Source: Candidatus Rokuibacteriota bacterium (GTDB lineage Bacteria > Methylomirabilota > Methylomirabilia > Rokubacteriales > CSP1-6). From it: a DNA stretch of 64,000 bases. The notes under the pieces are model-generated. The model saw only the letters and a program-made list of their open reading frames with translations. It ran no database searches and was not told the origin of the DNA. Made by a program: the position numbers and the translations under genes. Shown in pieces: positions 1-9,498 of the stretch (within the stretch, counting starts at the first letter, position 1; each line of letters opens with the position of its first letter). The stretch covers positions 1 to 64,000 of the forward strand of contig JACPCW010000077.1 in NCBI GenBank assembly GCA_016184365.1, written 5' to 3'.

Positions 1-852
1 ATCGCCGACGGCTACCAGCCGATCTTCACGCACGGCAACGGGCCGCAAGTCGGCAATCTCCTGATCCAGAACGAAGCGGCCGCGCGGCTCGTGCCCGAAG
101 TGCCGCTGGACGTCTGCGGCGCGGAAACGCAGGGCCAGATCGGCTACATGATCCAGCAGGCGCTGGGCAACGAGCTGCGCGCGCTCGGATCGTCGCGGCC
201 GGTGGTGAGCGTGGTCACGCAGGTGCTCGTCGACGCCGACGATCCCGCGTTCGCGACGGCGACGAAGCCGATCGGCCCGTTCCTGTCGCGCGAGATCGCG
301 GAGCAGCGCACGCGCGAGAAAGGCGAGACGTGGGCGGAGATCGACGCGCGCGGCTGGCGCAAGCTCGTGCCGTCGCCGCAGCCGGCCGGGATCATCGAGC
401 TCGACGTCGTCCAGGCGCTGCTCGACGCGGGCGCCATCGTCATCGCGGGTGGCGGCGGCGGCGTGCCGGTGCTACGCCGTCCGGATGGACGCCTCGAAGG
501 CGTCGAGGCGGTCGTCGACAAGGATCTCGCGGCCGCGCGTCTCGCCCTCGACGTGCACGCGGAGGCGCTGCTGATCCTGACGGACGTCCCGGGCGTGGCG
601 AAGGACTACGGCAAGCCGACCCAGCGGTTCCTCCGGCGCATGACGCTCAGCGAGCTGGAGACGCTGCTCGTTCAGGAGCAGTTCTCGGCGGGCAGCATGG
701 GTCCGAAGGTGCGCGCCGCGTACCGATTCGTGCGCGACGGCGGCGGTCAGGCGACGATCTGCGCGCTCGAAGACGCGCGGGCCGGGCTCAAGGGCGACGC
801 CGGCACCGTCGTCGTGCCGGACGACAACACGCAGCTCTCGCTGCGGGCGTGA
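1..852 (+). CDS. arcC: Carbamate kinase (5' end outside window)
   Basis: The open frame is already running at base 1 and 283 codons are visible; the first residues of the roughly 310-residue family are missing. It interconverts ATP plus carbamate and ADP plus carbamoyl phosphate, the last step of arginine deiminase or ureide/oxamate breakdown. Amino-acid-kinase landmarks seen are FTHGNGPQVGNLL near the visible start, GGGGGVPV in the middle, VVDKD and LTDVPGV further on, and a C-terminal GSMGPKV. The ureide genes near 30-33 kb would fit the ureide role, but this is inference. It converges on the hsdR gene with only 18 bp between stop codons. Confidence 0.93.
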   Translation: MADGYQPIFTHGNGPQVGNLLIQNEAAARLVPEVPLDVCGAETQGQIGYMIQQALGNELRALGSSRPVVSVVTQVLVDADDPAFATATKPIGPFLSREIAEQRTREKGETWAEIDARGWRKLVPSPQPAGIIELDVVQALLDAGAIVIAGGGGGVPVLRRPDGRLEGVEAVVDKDLAAARLALDVHAEALLILTDVPGVAKDYGKPTQRFLRRMTLSELETLLVQEQFSAGSMGPKVRAAYRFVRDGGGQATICALEDARAGLKGDAGTVVVPDDNTQLSLRA

Positions 853-870
853 CCGGCGGCTCCAAGAGCT

Positions 871-3800
871 TTAGACGGCGACCGCCGTCGCCCTCACGGA
901 ATCGAGCAGGCCGATCAGTTCGTCGACCTCGGCACTGCTGAACAGTGCCTCCGGACCCTGTGGAGTCAGGTCCGTGAACGGCGACTCGTAGAGGCCGGCC
1001 GCGTCCATCAGGCCGTGCTCGGTCAGGTGGTTGACGATCAGGTCCGTGAACTCGATCTGGTTCGCGGTCAGGGTCTTACCCGTCAGGAATCCGGCGAGCG
1101 CCTGTTTGGCAGCTTCGCGGTCCAGTCCGATCAGCGACCGCACGAACAGGCCCAAGCCCCGCGACTCGGACTTCGCTCGCTGGATGTCCGCGCGCGCCCC
1201 GACGCCGCTTTCCGCCAACATGCGCTCCAATTCGGCGAGGTCGGTCGCCGTGAGTGGCTTGTTCATTCGGAGCTTCCAGATCGTCGCGTGATCGTGATGC
1301 GCGCGCAGGAACGCTTGCGCCTTCGCCCGGAACTTCGCGAAGTCGGTGCCGTCCCCGACGCCTGGCAGTGCCACGCGCGCCTCGGCGCCCATCTCGTCCT
1401 CGAAGTCGGTGTAGATCGGCCGGCGTTGCCGCTTCTCGATGAGCTTGACCAGGTCACGCAGGCGACGCCGCACCACTTCCAGCATCGGGACCGTGACGTC
1501 CTGCCACCACTCGTCGGTCTGCACGTCCTGAATGAGCGCCATCTGATCCCGCACCATGGGAATCGCTGACTTCTCCTCGAGGAGCCCGGCGATCGCCGTG
1601 ACCTGGTCGCGAAGTCGGGCGAACCTCGGTTCCGAACGAAGCCGCGACAACTGCAGATTGAGGATGAGCAGGTCGAATCGCTTCGCCTCCTCGGCTTCGG
1701 CTTCCAGTTCAGAAGGAAGCCCGGCAACCTCGTGCGCGAGCTCGGTCAGCGCCTCGGCCGACAATGCCGTCCATGCCTCCGGCCTCGCGTACTTCTCGAC
1801 GACGCGGCGCTTGGGCCGCACGACGAAGTTGTCGAGATTCATGGCCGCGACTTCCTTGTGCAGAAGGTCGCCGGTCGCGCGCCGGACCTCGACGTCGGTT
1901 CTCGGCTCGACATAGGCGGCCAGCGGCTCCTTGAGCTGATCCGCGCCAGCGGCGGCATCACTCTGTCGGTCCAGCTCGCCGATCAGGTCCAGCCGCGTTG
2001 TGAACAACCGCTTACCCAGCGACTCGCCCAGCGCACCGTCGGTCGTCTCGGGGTTCTGGCCGAAGTACCCGAGGTTCTGGCAGTAGTCGAAGAGGTAGAA
2101 GAACGCCTTGTCCTTTCCGGGCCCGAACAGGTCAGGACAGAGCCGCGTGCCGCGTCCGACCATCTGCCAGAACTTGGTCTTGGAGCGCACCAGCTTGAAG
2201 AACACGAGGTTCACGACCTCGGGCACGTCGATGCCGGTATCGAGCATGTCGACCGAGAGCGCGATGTGCGGCGCCTTGTCCTTCCGGGAGAAGTTGTCGA
2301 TCAGGCTCTGCGCGTACTCCGTCTTGAAGGTGATCACGCGCGCGAAGTCGCCCTTGTAGTGCGGATAGTTGGCGTTGAAGCGGTCGGCGATGAAGTCGGC
2401 GTGGGCCTGGTTCTTCGCGAAGAGGATCGTCTTGCCCAACCGATCGCCGCCCGCGACGGTCAACCCGCGCGTCATGAGGTGCGCCAGCACCTTGTCGACC
2501 GTGTCCTTGTTGAAGAGCCACTTGTTGACGGCCTCGGCTTCCACCCGGTCCGGCACGGTGCCGTCGTCGTCCCATTCCAGCGCGTCCCACTGGTCCTTGT
2601 CCTCTTCCGAGAGGTCGTCGTACTTGATCCCTTCGCGCTGGAACTTGAGCGGCACCGACACGGCCTTCGGCGGAACGAGGAAGCCGTCGCGCACCGCCTC
2701 TTCCAGCGAGTAGGCGTCGGTGGGCACGCCGTCTTCGAGCTCGAAGAGGCTGTACGTGTTGCGATCCACCTCGTCCTTCGGCGTCGCCGTGAGACCCACC
2801 AGCAGCGAATCGAAGTAGTCGAAGATGGCGCGGTACTTCTGGAACACCGAGCGATGCGCCTCGTCGATGATGACGAGGTCGAAGTGTCCGACGCCGAACC
2901 GGCGCTGCCCATCCCGTGTCTCGTCGATCAGCCCCATCATCGTTGGATAGGTCGAGACGAAGACACGTCCCTCGGCGTCCCTCTCGGTCACCAGGTTCAC
3001 CGGCGCCGCGTCGGGCAGGTGCCGCTTGAAGGCGTTCACGGCCTGCCTGACCAGCGCCACGCGGTCGGCCAGGAAAAGCACACGCTTGGCCCAGTTGCAG
3101 CGCATGAGCAGATCCACGAGGGCGATCACCGTGCGCGTCTTGCCCGCGCCGGTGGCCATCACCAGGAGCGCTTTGCGGTCGTGGTCGCGCTCGAAGGCCT
3201 CGGCGATGCGCCGGATGCCGCGCGTCTGGTAGAAGCGCTCGACGATGACGGGGTTCACCTCGGCGCCGGCGAGCGGCTTGCGGCTGGCCCGGCGCTGGAT
3301 GAGCAGCTCCAGCTCGGCCTTCTTGTAGAAGCCCTGCACGGCGCGCGGCGGATAGTTCGCGTCGTCCCAGAGCCAGTGCTCGTAGCCGTTGGAGTAGAAG
3401 ATCACGGGCCGCTGGCCGAACTGCCGCTCCAGGCAATCGGCGTAGAGCCTGGCCTGCTGCTGACCGACGCGCGAATCGCGCCGGGTGCGCTTGGCTTCGA
3501 CCAGTCCCAGCGGCTTGCCGTCGTCGCCCCAGAGCACGTAGTCCACGAAGCCCTTGCTCCGGTTGTTGGGCATCCCCGCGATCTCGAACTCCCGATCGCG
3601 CGCCTGGTCGAGCGGCCAGCCCGCTTCCTTCAGCAGCAGGTCGATGAAGTAGTCGCGGGTCTCGGCTTCCGAGTAGTCGTGGGTGTCCGGCTGCGCGGCG
3701 GCGGCTTTCTTGGCCGCGGCCACCTCGGCGCGCAGGCGCTTCAGCTCGTCGTCCAGCGCCGAGCGGTCCGCCAGCACCGCCGCGAGCTTCTCGTCGCGCT

Positions 3801-4302
3801 CGCGCAGCGCCGCCTCCAGCTGCTGCAACTGCTCGACGGTTTGCGTCGGCGCGGGCGCCGGCGCTGGCAGCGTGGTCGCGTCGAAGACGAGCCCGGACGC
3901 CGGCCGCTCGCCGCGGGCGTAGGTGCGACCGAGCCAGTAGCAGACGTGGAACAGCTCGCGCACCGCCATCAGCGCGTCGTCCGGGGGGATGGCGCGGTGC
4001 CCGTGGACGGCGCGGTTGCCGAGCGTGTTGATCACGCGCGCCTTGCTGAACACCGCCGCGCCGGCCGTTTGCTTGAAGCTCGGCTCGTGGATCAGCGCGG
4101 AGAGGTTGTCCTGGTACGGCAGCTTCAGAGCCGCGTCGTGCTTGTAGACCCACGCCACCGCCAGCTCCAGCGCGCGGCGGGCGTAGAAGCAGGCCGTACG
4201 GGCGTCTGCGTGGACGGCGGCCTCCGCCGTGGCCGTGGCCTCGTACACCTCCGGCCATTCGCGCCGGAGGAAGGCGAAGTGGCCGTCAGAGCGCGCCGTC
4301 AC
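871..4302 (-). CDS. hsdR: Type I restriction endonuclease R subunit
   Basis: 1143 residues, the motor and nuclease subunit of a type I restriction complex. Residues about 1-125 look like a DUF4145 N-terminal domain, followed by a coiled coil (about 155-205). The HSDR_N nuclease core shows D254 and E269-A-K271 (PD-ExK arrangement). The SF2 translocase shows ATGAGKT at 383-389, DEAH at 480-483 and a later LTATP motif. The C-terminal third would contact HsdM and HsdS. It starts with GTG and is the last gene of the minus-strand operon hsdM-hsdS-fic-hsdR. The junction with fic carries four copies of the octamer GTCACAGC. All catalytic motifs are intact, so I expect a functional protein. Confidence 0.95.
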   Translation of the reverse strand: MTARSDGHFAFLRREWPEVYEATATAEAAVHADARTACFYARRALELAVAWVYKHDAALKLPYQDNLSALIHEPSFKQTAGAAVFSKARVINTLGNRAVHGHRAIPPDDALMAVRELFHVCYWLGRTYARGERPASGLVFDATTLPAPAPAPTQTVEQLQQLEAALRERDEKLAAVLADRSALDDELKRLRAEVAAAKKAAAAQPDTHDYSEAETRDYFIDLLLKEAGWPLDQARDREFEIAGMPNNRSKGFVDYVLWGDDGKPLGLVEAKRTRRDSRVGQQQARLYADCLERQFGQRPVIFYSNGYEHWLWDDANYPPRAVQGFYKKAELELLIQRRASRKPLAGAEVNPVIVERFYQTRGIRRIAEAFERDHDRKALLVMATGAGKTRTVIALVDLLMRCNWAKRVLFLADRVALVRQAVNAFKRHLPDAAPVNLVTERDAEGRVFVSTYPTMMGLIDETRDGQRRFGVGHFDLVIIDEAHRSVFQKYRAIFDYFDSLLVGLTATPKDEVDRNTYSLFELEDGVPTDAYSLEEAVRDGFLVPPKAVSVPLKFQREGIKYDDLSEEDKDQWDALEWDDDGTVPDRVEAEAVNKWLFNKDTVDKVLAHLMTRGLTVAGGDRLGKTILFAKNQAHADFIADRFNANYPHYKGDFARVITFKTEYAQSLIDNFSRKDKAPHIALSVDMLDTGIDVPEVVNLVFFKLVRSKTKFWQMVGRGTRLCPDLFGPGKDKAFFYLFDYCQNLGYFGQNPETTDGALGESLGKRLFTTRLDLIGELDRQSDAAAGADQLKEPLAAYVEPRTDVEVRRATGDLLHKEVAAMNLDNFVVRPKRRVVEKYARPEAWTALSAEALTELAHEVAGLPSELEAEAEEAKRFDLLILNLQLSRLRSEPRFARLRDQVTAIAGLLEEKSAIPMVRDQMALIQDVQTDEWWQDVTVPMLEVVRRRLRDLVKLIEKRQRRPIYTDFEDEMGAEARVALPGVGDGTDFAKFRAKAQAFLRAHHDHATIWKLRMNKPLTATDLAELERMLAESGVGARADIQRAKSESRGLGLFVRSLIGLDREAAKQALAGFLTGKTLTANQIEFTDLIVNHLTEHGLMDAAGLYESPFTDLTPQGPEALFSSAEVDELIGLLDSVRATAVAV

Positions 4303-4338
4303 AGCGTGTCACAGCTCGGTGTCACAGCTCGTCACAGC
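4298..4338. repeat. Four GTCACAGC octamers at the fic/hsdR junction
   Basis: GTCACAGC (GCTGTGAC on the coding strand) starts at 4298, 4308, 4321 and 4331, spaced 10, 13 and 10 bp. Each unit contains GTGA, a combined GTG start and TGA stop. The first-read unit is the fic stop and the last-read unit is the hsdR start, so an original stop/start overlap seems to have been multiplied by slippage. Confidence 0.8.
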
Positions 4339-5066
4339 TTCCGCCGACGTGGCGCGCGCGACGCCCGTTCCGGTGCCGGGGCATACGAACGATTCGGATC
4401 GGTGACCGCCGCCGCTCCCACGTCGCGGATCAGCCCCTTGTCGAGCAGGGTCGAAAGCAGGCGGGATGTGCGGCCGTTGCCGTCCACGAACGGATGGATG
4501 TGGACGAGCTGGAACTGCGCGATGCCGGCCACCAGCACCGGATGGATGGCCGTGTCGGCGCGCAGCCACGCCACCAGCTCGCGCATCAAGGGCGCGACGT
4601 CTTCCGGCGGAGGCGGGGTGTAGATGACCTCGCGCGTGCGGCTGTTGGCGACGTAGTTCTGGATGGTCCGGTACCGTCCGGGCTGCGCGGCACCACCGCG
4701 TACCCCCTCGACCAGCTGCTTGTGGATGTCGCGGATCAATCCCTCGGTGATCGGCTCGCCGCTGTCCAGATAGTCCGAGACCAGAGTGAACGCCTCGCGG
4801 TAGTTCAAGAGCTCGCGCACGTCGTCGCGGTTCGCGCCGGCCACGGCTTCGCCGGCCCACAACCGCGCCGCTTCGTCCAGCGTGAGCTGCGTGCCCTCGA
4901 TGTGCGTGGTGTGATGCGCCTCCAGCAGAAGCGCCTGCTGGCTCATGCGCTCGACCCACGCCTCGGACAGGGTCGCCGCCTCGAGAAACCCGCGCGCCCG
5001 CTCGATCGCGGTGAGCGCCGCCGTGATCGCGTGCGAAATGGTGAAGCGCGGCGCGAAGCCGGACAA
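4332..5066 (-). CDS. Fic/DOC family protein, internally shortened
   Basis: 244 residues from a TTG start 2 bp after the hsdS stop. No ATG, GTG or other TTG occurs in the preceding codons, and homology to the family begins here. Fic proteins transfer AMP or other nucleotides to target hydroxyls. The active-site motif HPFVDGNGR is complete at 191-199, and an N-terminal inhibitory motif (T53-x-x-x-E57-G58) is present. Family members of this type run to about 370 residues. Here the helix after the Fic motif (RLLSTL, to 207) passes directly into what looks like the family's C-terminal end (DKGLIRDVG onward), so roughly 115 residues including most of the winged-helix part are missing in frame. Its place between hsdS and hsdR suggests an accessory role in host defence, which is inference. 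Confidence 0.78.
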   Translation of the reverse strand: MSGFAPRFTISHAITAALTAIERARGFLEAATLSEAWVERMSQQALLLEAHHTTHIEGTQLTLDEAARLWAGEAVAGANRDDVRELLNYREAFTLVSDYLDSGEPITEGLIRDIHKQLVEGVRGGAAQPGRYRTIQNYVANSRTREVIYTPPPPEDVAPLMRELVAWLRADTAIHPVLVAGIAQFQLVHIHPFVDGNGRTSRLLSTLLDKGLIRDVGAAAVTDPNRSYAPAPERASRAPRRRKL

Positions 5067-5068
5067 GC

Positions 5069-6208
5069 CTACAGCTCGCCTCGGAACGCGCGGTGCTGGA
5101 GGGAGGCGAAGAGGGTGTCGAGTTCGGCAAGCGAAGCGCGATAGCCTGCCTTCACTCTGCCGATCGTCGCGACTCGCGAAGCGAAATCGCACTGCAAGTC
5201 GATGGGCGGAAGCGGAATCGGCATCGCTTCGATGATTCCCATGTTGAGCCCTGCCATGATGGCTCCCTTCGCAGCTGTCCGGAGGTACTTCTCTGCGAGA
5301 GGGTGCCGCAGGAAGTAGGCGTGCAAAAAAGTGGGCAGGCATTTCGTTTGATCGGTAGTGATGCAGCACAGGTGTTTCGTGTTGATCGCTGTCGGGACAT
5401 CGTTCGGCACGACCGCGCACCGGCCGCACGTTCCCATGATCGTGATGAGGACGTCGCCAGGGCGAACTGTATAGCGGCGGAGGTGGCGGTACTTGGTTTC
5501 GCTGATGAACCGACGCTCCTCCCAACGAAACTCGTTCGCGACGACGTTATCGATGCCCAACACGGCTATACCTGAATCGGTGAACTCGCTATGCAGCAAC
5601 TGGCTACCGAACGGGCCGGTTCGGATAGACCCGTCGCCAGGCGCAGCAATGTCGGCGATCGTCCCCATAGACCACCCCCTGGCTGCGAGGTCGCCGAACA
5701 TGCCGAGGAAGATGGCTTGGGTGAGGGTGTCGAGTCGCGCGAGGGCGGCGCGGCGTTTGGCCCGCAGCGCCTCCGCCCGGTCCAGCACCTCCGCAATCCG
5801 CCGCTGCTCCGGCAGGGGTGGCAGAAGGAGCCTCTGTCTATACGCGTCGTCCCTATTGAGACCAGGCACGGCGGCTGCCCTGTTCAGTCGGTTTAGACCG
5901 AGCGAGGCAAGACGGTATGCGAGCCAGCGCAGATCTGCTTTCGTTGCAGTGCTGTCGACGTAGTACGTCGTGTCGATTGGCCAACAGGGCGTTGGTGAAA
6001 AGTTGATCTCGCCAAAGGAACCCTTCCGGCCGATCACGATGGCTGGTCCACTCGTGAGCGCCTCATCATGGCAACCAACGATGCCGTTGGATCCGAATAC
6101 CGGCACCGTACCGCCCACACGAGCGGCTTCGGCCAGGCTCCTGCCGTACTTGAATTCACATACCTCGCCGAGTGAAACCTCGGACCAGCGAGTCACGCCG
6201 ATGCTCAC
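5069..6208 (-). CDS. hsdS: Type I restriction-modification specificity subunit
   Basis: 379 residues that choose the DNA target of the HsdRMS complex. Two target-recognition domains are separated by a conserved helical spacer (about residues 130-175, [20 protein letters not shown] region) and followed by a second, similar helix ending [15 protein letters not shown]. The GTG start shares one base with the hsdM stop (TAGTG). The recognition domains (roughly 5250-6150) are visibly richer in A and T than the flanking genes, as expected for exchanged specificity domains. The C-terminus directly precedes fic. Confidence 0.95.
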   Translation of the reverse strand: MSIGVTRWSEVSLGEVCEFKYGRSLAEAARVGGTVPVFGSNGIVGCHDEALTSGPAIVIGRKGSFGEINFSPTPCWPIDTTYYVDSTATKADLRWLAYRLASLGLNRLNRAAAVPGLNRDDAYRQRLLLPPLPEQRRIAEVLDRAEALRAKRRAALARLDTLTQAIFLGMFGDLAARGWSMGTIADIAAPGDGSIRTGPFGSQLLHSEFTDSGIAVLGIDNVVANEFRWEERRFISETKYRHLRRYTVRPGDVLITIMGTCGRCAVVPNDVPTAINTKHLCCITTDQTKCLPTFLHAYFLRHPLAEKYLRTAAKGAIMAGLNMGIIEAMPIPLPPIDLQCDFASRVATIGRVKAGYRASLAELDTLFASLQHRAFRGEL

Positions 6209-7743
6209 TAGAGCATCCCCTCCAGTTCCTTCATCCCCCGCTGGATCTCCCCCTCCAGCTTCGCGAGGTCCGCGAGGATCTCCTTCGGCGCGCGATGCTC
6301 GACGGCCTGGTGCACCACCTCCTTGTAGCGGTTGAGCGAGAGGTCGTAGCCCTGGGCGGCGATGTCCGCCTTCGGCACGCAGAAGCTTTGCTCGGTGCGC
6401 GGACGCTCGCGCTCGCCGCGCTCGCGCTCGGCCCAGCGCGCCAGCACGTCGGGCAGGTTGTTCTTGTCGTGCTCGTCGGCCGCCAGCGCGGTGCGCGGCA
6501 CCGGGCCGAGCTTGTCCTCCGGGAGCAGCGGCGTGCGCTTGTCGTCGAGGCTCCAGCCGTCGGCCTCCACGTCGTAGAACCAGACGGAGTCGGTGCCGCC
6601 GGAGTTGGTCTTCGTGAACAGCAAGATCGCGGTCGACACGCCGGCGTAGGGCTTGAACACGCCGCCGGGGAGTGAGACCACGGCATTGAGCTTCTGGTCT
6701 TCCACCAGGAGGCGGCGCAGCTCCTTGTGCGCCTTGCTGGAGCCGAACAGCACGCCGTCGGGCACGATCACCGCCGCGCGGCCGCCGGGCTTCAGCAGGC
6801 GCAGGAACAGCGCGAGGAAGAGCAGATCGGTCTTCTTGGTCTTGACGATCTGCAGCAGGTCCTTGGCGGTGTTCTCGTAGTCCAGGCTGCCCGCGAACGG
6901 CGGATTGGCCAGCACCAGCGTGTACGCTTCCTCGTCGGCCGCATGGTCCTGCGCCAGCGAGTCGCGGTAGCGGATGTCGGGATTCTCCACGCCGTGCAGC
7001 AGCATGTTCATGCTGCCGATGCGCAGCATCGTGTTGTCGAAGTCGAAGCCGTGGAACATCCGGTGGTGGAAGTGCTCGCGCAGCTTCGCGTTGTGGAGGA
7101 TGTTCGGGTGACGCTCGCGCAGGTGCTCGCCTGCGGCGACGAGGAAGCCTGCCGTGCCGCAGGCCGGATCGCAGATGATGTCGGTCGGCTGCGGCGCGGT
7201 CATCTCGACCATCAGACGGATGATGTGGCGCGGCGTGCGGAACTGCCCGTTCTGCCCGGCCGTCGCGATCTTGCCGAGCATGTACTCGTAGAGGTCGCCC
7301 TTGGTGTCGCGATCCTCCATCGGCACGTTGTCGAGCAGGTCCACCACCTTCGCGAGCAGCGCCGGCGTCGGAATGGTGAAGCGCGCGTCCTTCATGTGGT
7401 GCGCGTACGTGGAGGTGTCGCCGCCCAGGGTGCGCAGGAACGGGAAGACGTGATCGCTGACGACGGTGTGCATCTCGCCCGCGGCAAAGTTCTTGAAGCG
7501 CGACCAGCGCAGATCCTCGTACGGGCGGCCCTTCGGGTCCTTGCCCTTCGGAAAGACCCGGCGCGCCATCGGCTGCTTCAGTCGCGCGGACCTGTTCTCC
7601 TCGAGCGTATGCAGGTCGTCGAGCCGCCGCAGGAAGAGCAGGTAGGTGATCTGCTCGATGACCTCGAGCGGGTTCGAGATGCCACCGGACCAGAAGGCGT
7701 TCCAGATCTGGTCGATCTGGCTCTTGATCGCGCCGGTGATCAT
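6208..7743 (-). CDS. hsdM: Type I restriction-modification DNA methyltransferase subunit
   Basis: 511 residues, an N6-adenine methyltransferase. An HsdM N-terminal helical domain (about 5-140) is followed by the S-adenosylmethionine site DPACGTAGF at 192-200 and the catalytic NPPF at 280-283. It acts with HsdS to protect host DNA and is the first gene of the operon. The ATG start is followed by MITGAIKSQIDQIW, typical of the family. About 190 bp upstream hold no gene and presumably carry the operon promoter, although I see no clear promoter boxes. Confidence 0.96.
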   Translation of the reverse strand: MITGAIKSQIDQIWNAFWSGGISNPLEVIEQITYLLFLRRLDDLHTLEENRSARLKQPMARRVFPKGKDPKGRPYEDLRWSRFKNFAAGEMHTVVSDHVFPFLRTLGGDTSTYAHHMKDARFTIPTPALLAKVVDLLDNVPMEDRDTKGDLYEYMLGKIATAGQNGQFRTPRHIIRLMVEMTAPQPTDIICDPACGTAGFLVAAGEHLRERHPNILHNAKLREHFHHRMFHGFDFDNTMLRIGSMNMLLHGVENPDIRYRDSLAQDHAADEEAYTLVLANPPFAGSLDYENTAKDLLQIVKTKKTDLLFLALFLRLLKPGGRAAVIVPDGVLFGSSKAHKELRRLLVEDQKLNAVVSLPGGVFKPYAGVSTAILLFTKTNSGGTDSVWFYDVEADGWSLDDKRTPLLPEDKLGPVPRTALAADEHDKNNLPDVLARWAERERGERERPRTEQSFCVPKADIAAQGYDLSLNRYKEVVHQAVEHRAPKEILADLAKLEGEIQRGMKELEGML

Positions 7744-7895
7744 GCGGATTCGCCTCCCTTGTCTCTTATCTCGGTGGAAGCACCGTCGCTCCGGTCCTGC
7801 GGCCGGTTTCGACCTCCGGCAGGAGTCCGCTGCGGCTTGCCGTCACGAGACGCAGCGGCACCGGATGACGCGTGCGCCAGCGCACGGTCGCCGAC

Positions 7896-7933
7896 GACTC
7901 GGAAGCCGCTCGGAAGTCTAGCGCTTCCGAGTC
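7896..7933. repeat. Perfect 11-bp inverted repeat with nested partial copy
   Basis: GACTCGGAAGC (7896-7906) is matched by its exact complement GCTTCCGAGTC (7923-7933) around a 16-base spacer. The spacer itself contains CTCGGAAG (7909-7916), so a shorter alternative hairpin is possible. It overlaps the stop of the hicA/ABC-protein remnant and lies upstream of hsdM. There is no T-run on either side, so a simple intrinsic terminator is not supported. It could be an operator, terminator relic or deletion scar. Confidence 0.6.
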
Positions 7934-8092
7934 ACTCGATGACCTGATCCGTTCGCAGCAGCAACGATTGCGGGATGCGGAGGTTGGCCGGCTTCGCGCC
8001 TTTGAGGAGCTGGTCCGCGATGGTGGCGAACCCGGCCTTGCTCAAGGCGACGATGAGGGCTCTCGGCCGGTGATCCGGGGCAGGCGCGTCAC
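7932..8092 (-). pseudogene. Chimeric remnant: HicA start fused to an ABC substrate-binding protein end
   Basis: A GTG at 8092 overlaps the hicB stop (GTGA) and reads VTRLPRITGRE, the usual HicA N-terminus. A one-base deletion near 8060 then breaks the frame; restoring it continues as ALIVALSKAGF, still HicA-like. The rest (ending KGAKPANL, IPQSLLLRTDQVIE, stop at 7932) instead matches my recollection of the C-terminus of the ABC_sub_bind family, itself lacking the stretch normally between those two motifs. The toxin's double-stranded-RNA-binding core with its catalytic His is absent. This is therefore a dead toxin gene joined to an unrelated gene tail. Confidence 0.6.
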
Positions 8093-8301
8093 GCCACGGT
8101 GATCTTCTGGACGCCGATGAAATCGAGGGGCTCTACGTTTTCGCCTTGGACCTCGAGACAGAGCTCGACGGCCTCGCGTACTCTCGCCATGAGCTCGTCC
8201 AGGGACGTCGCCTGCGTATGACATCCGCGCAGAGCGGGGACGGAGGCGATGAAGTACCCATCGGCGTCTCGCTCAATAATTACGCTGAATTCGCGCGCCA
8301 T
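8089..8301 (-). CDS. hicB: HicB-family antitoxin (orphan)
   Basis: 70 residues with the HicB partial RNase H-like fold: FSVIIERDADGYFIASVPAL, GCHTQATSLDELMARVREAV and a C-terminal strand. In intact systems HicB binds and neutralises HicA, an mRNA-cleaving toxin. No DNA-binding tail is present, so it is the short form. The adjoining hicA start is broken after a few codons, leaving the antitoxin without a visible partner. It could be a leftover or could act on a HicA encoded elsewhere. Confidence 0.85.
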   Translation of the reverse strand: MAREFSVIIERDADGYFIASVPALRGCHTQATSLDELMARVREAVELCLEVQGENVEPLDFIGVQKITVA

Positions 8302-8321
8302 TCAGTCGGCTCCCACGATGA

Positions 8322-9461
8322 TCACATCAGCCCGTAGAACTTGCCGGCGTTCTCGCAGGTGATCTTTCGCACGGAGTCGGCCGGCAAGTGACCGAACTGC
8401 TCCTCGATGTACTTCGAGGATTCCGGCCACACGCCGTCGCCGTGCGGATAGTCCGAGCCCCACATGAGCGTCTCGACGCCCATGTCCTCGATCAGCTTGG
8501 TGCCGATGCGGTCGAACTGGAACGTGCCCTTGCACTGCCGCCGCCAGTAGTCGCTCGGCTTCATCGTGAGCCCGAGATCGCGGAAGCGGTCTTCCCACTC
8601 GAAGTCCATGCGATCGAGCGCGTACGGGATCCAGCCGATGCCGCTCTCACCGAACGCGATGCGGACGTTCGGATACTTCTCCAGCACCGCGGCGCCGATG
8701 ATGGCGGCGAGGATGTTCACGAGGTTCATCTGGAAGCCCGACACGACCGTGAAGAACGCCGCGCGACGCGTGAGGCCCGTCTGCTGGTCGAGCTTGCCGG
8801 GCGGCAGCGTCGGGAACGTGTGGAAGTGCAGCGGCAGGTTCACCTCGTTGACGGCCTTCCACAGCGGCTCCCACACCGGATGCCACATCGGGTCCATGTC
8901 CCACGAGCACGACAGCTCCATGCCGCGCAGGCCCATCTTCGCCACGCGGTGGATCTCCTTCACCGCGCCGTCGATGTCGCCGTACGGCAGGCACGCGAGG
9001 CCGATGTAGCGATCGGGCGCCTGGCGGCAGAAGTCCACCAGCCAGTCGTTGTAGATGCGGAACATCTCGTTCGCAGCTTCGGGATCGTTGAGACGCGTCG
9101 CGGCGCCGAGGATGCCGTAGATCACTTCGGCGTCGACGCCGTCGCGATCCATGTCGAGCACGCGCAGCTTCGGATCGGTCGGCCGGCGGATGCCCTTCTT
9201 GCCGTCTTCGTAGAGCCCGGTCGACGCCATGACGTCGACGCGGTAGTGACTCCCGGGGACGTACTTCTGCCCGGCGGGACCGACGCCGTTCATCAGCCCG
9301 AAGTTCTGCCCGTTCCTCGACGTCCAGTACGGGCCGTCGGGTCCGTCGGTCACGAACGGCATCCGGTCTTTCAGCGCCGCGGACGCGTTCGACGTGAAGA
9401 GATCCGGCGCAATCCAGGGCAGGTCGATGTGGCAGTCGGCCGAGATCCTCGAGTAGCGCAT
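8322..9461 (-). CDS. Amidohydrolase family 2 protein
   Basis: 379 residues of the amidohydrolase_2 (ACMSD-like TIM-barrel) family, metal-dependent hydrolases or decarboxylases of ring-cleavage and amide substrates. The N-terminal metal motif is ISADCHIDLP, and the C-terminal part has GSDYPHGDGVWPESS, the typical metal-ligand Asp region. The ATG at 9461 is preceded by AAGGAGG at good distance, so I prefer it to an ATG 11 codons upstream. The substrate cannot be told from sequence. It stands alone between hicB and the sialidase-like gene. Confidence 0.85.
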   Translation of the reverse strand: MRYSRISADCHIDLPWIAPDLFTSNASAALKDRMPFVTDGPDGPYWTSRNGQNFGLMNGVGPAGQKYVPGSHYRVDVMASTGLYEDGKKGIRRPTDPKLRVLDMDRDGVDAEVIYGILGAATRLNDPEAANEMFRIYNDWLVDFCRQAPDRYIGLACLPYGDIDGAVKEIHRVAKMGLRGMELSCSWDMDPMWHPVWEPLWKAVNEVNLPLHFHTFPTLPPGKLDQQTGLTRRAAFFTVVSGFQMNLVNILAAIIGAAVLEKYPNVRIAFGESGIGWIPYALDRMDFEWEDRFRDLGLTMKPSDYWRRQCKGTFQFDRIGTKLIEDMGVETLMWGSDYPHGDGVWPESSKYIEEQFGHLPADSVRKITCENAGKFYGLM

Positions 9462-9498
9462 CGCGCCTCCTTGGGAGCGGATCGGGGGCTTCACACTA

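Noticed and set aside
1732-4623. 963-codon open frame antisense to hsdR and fic
   Set aside because: Shadow frame of GC-rich coding DNA; low-complexity composition and no recognisable domain, while the opposite strand has all restriction motifs.
8322-9461. Reading the amidohydrolase from the ATG 11 codons upstream
   Set aside because: The internal ATG at 9461 has a strong AAGGAGG at correct spacing and matches family starts.
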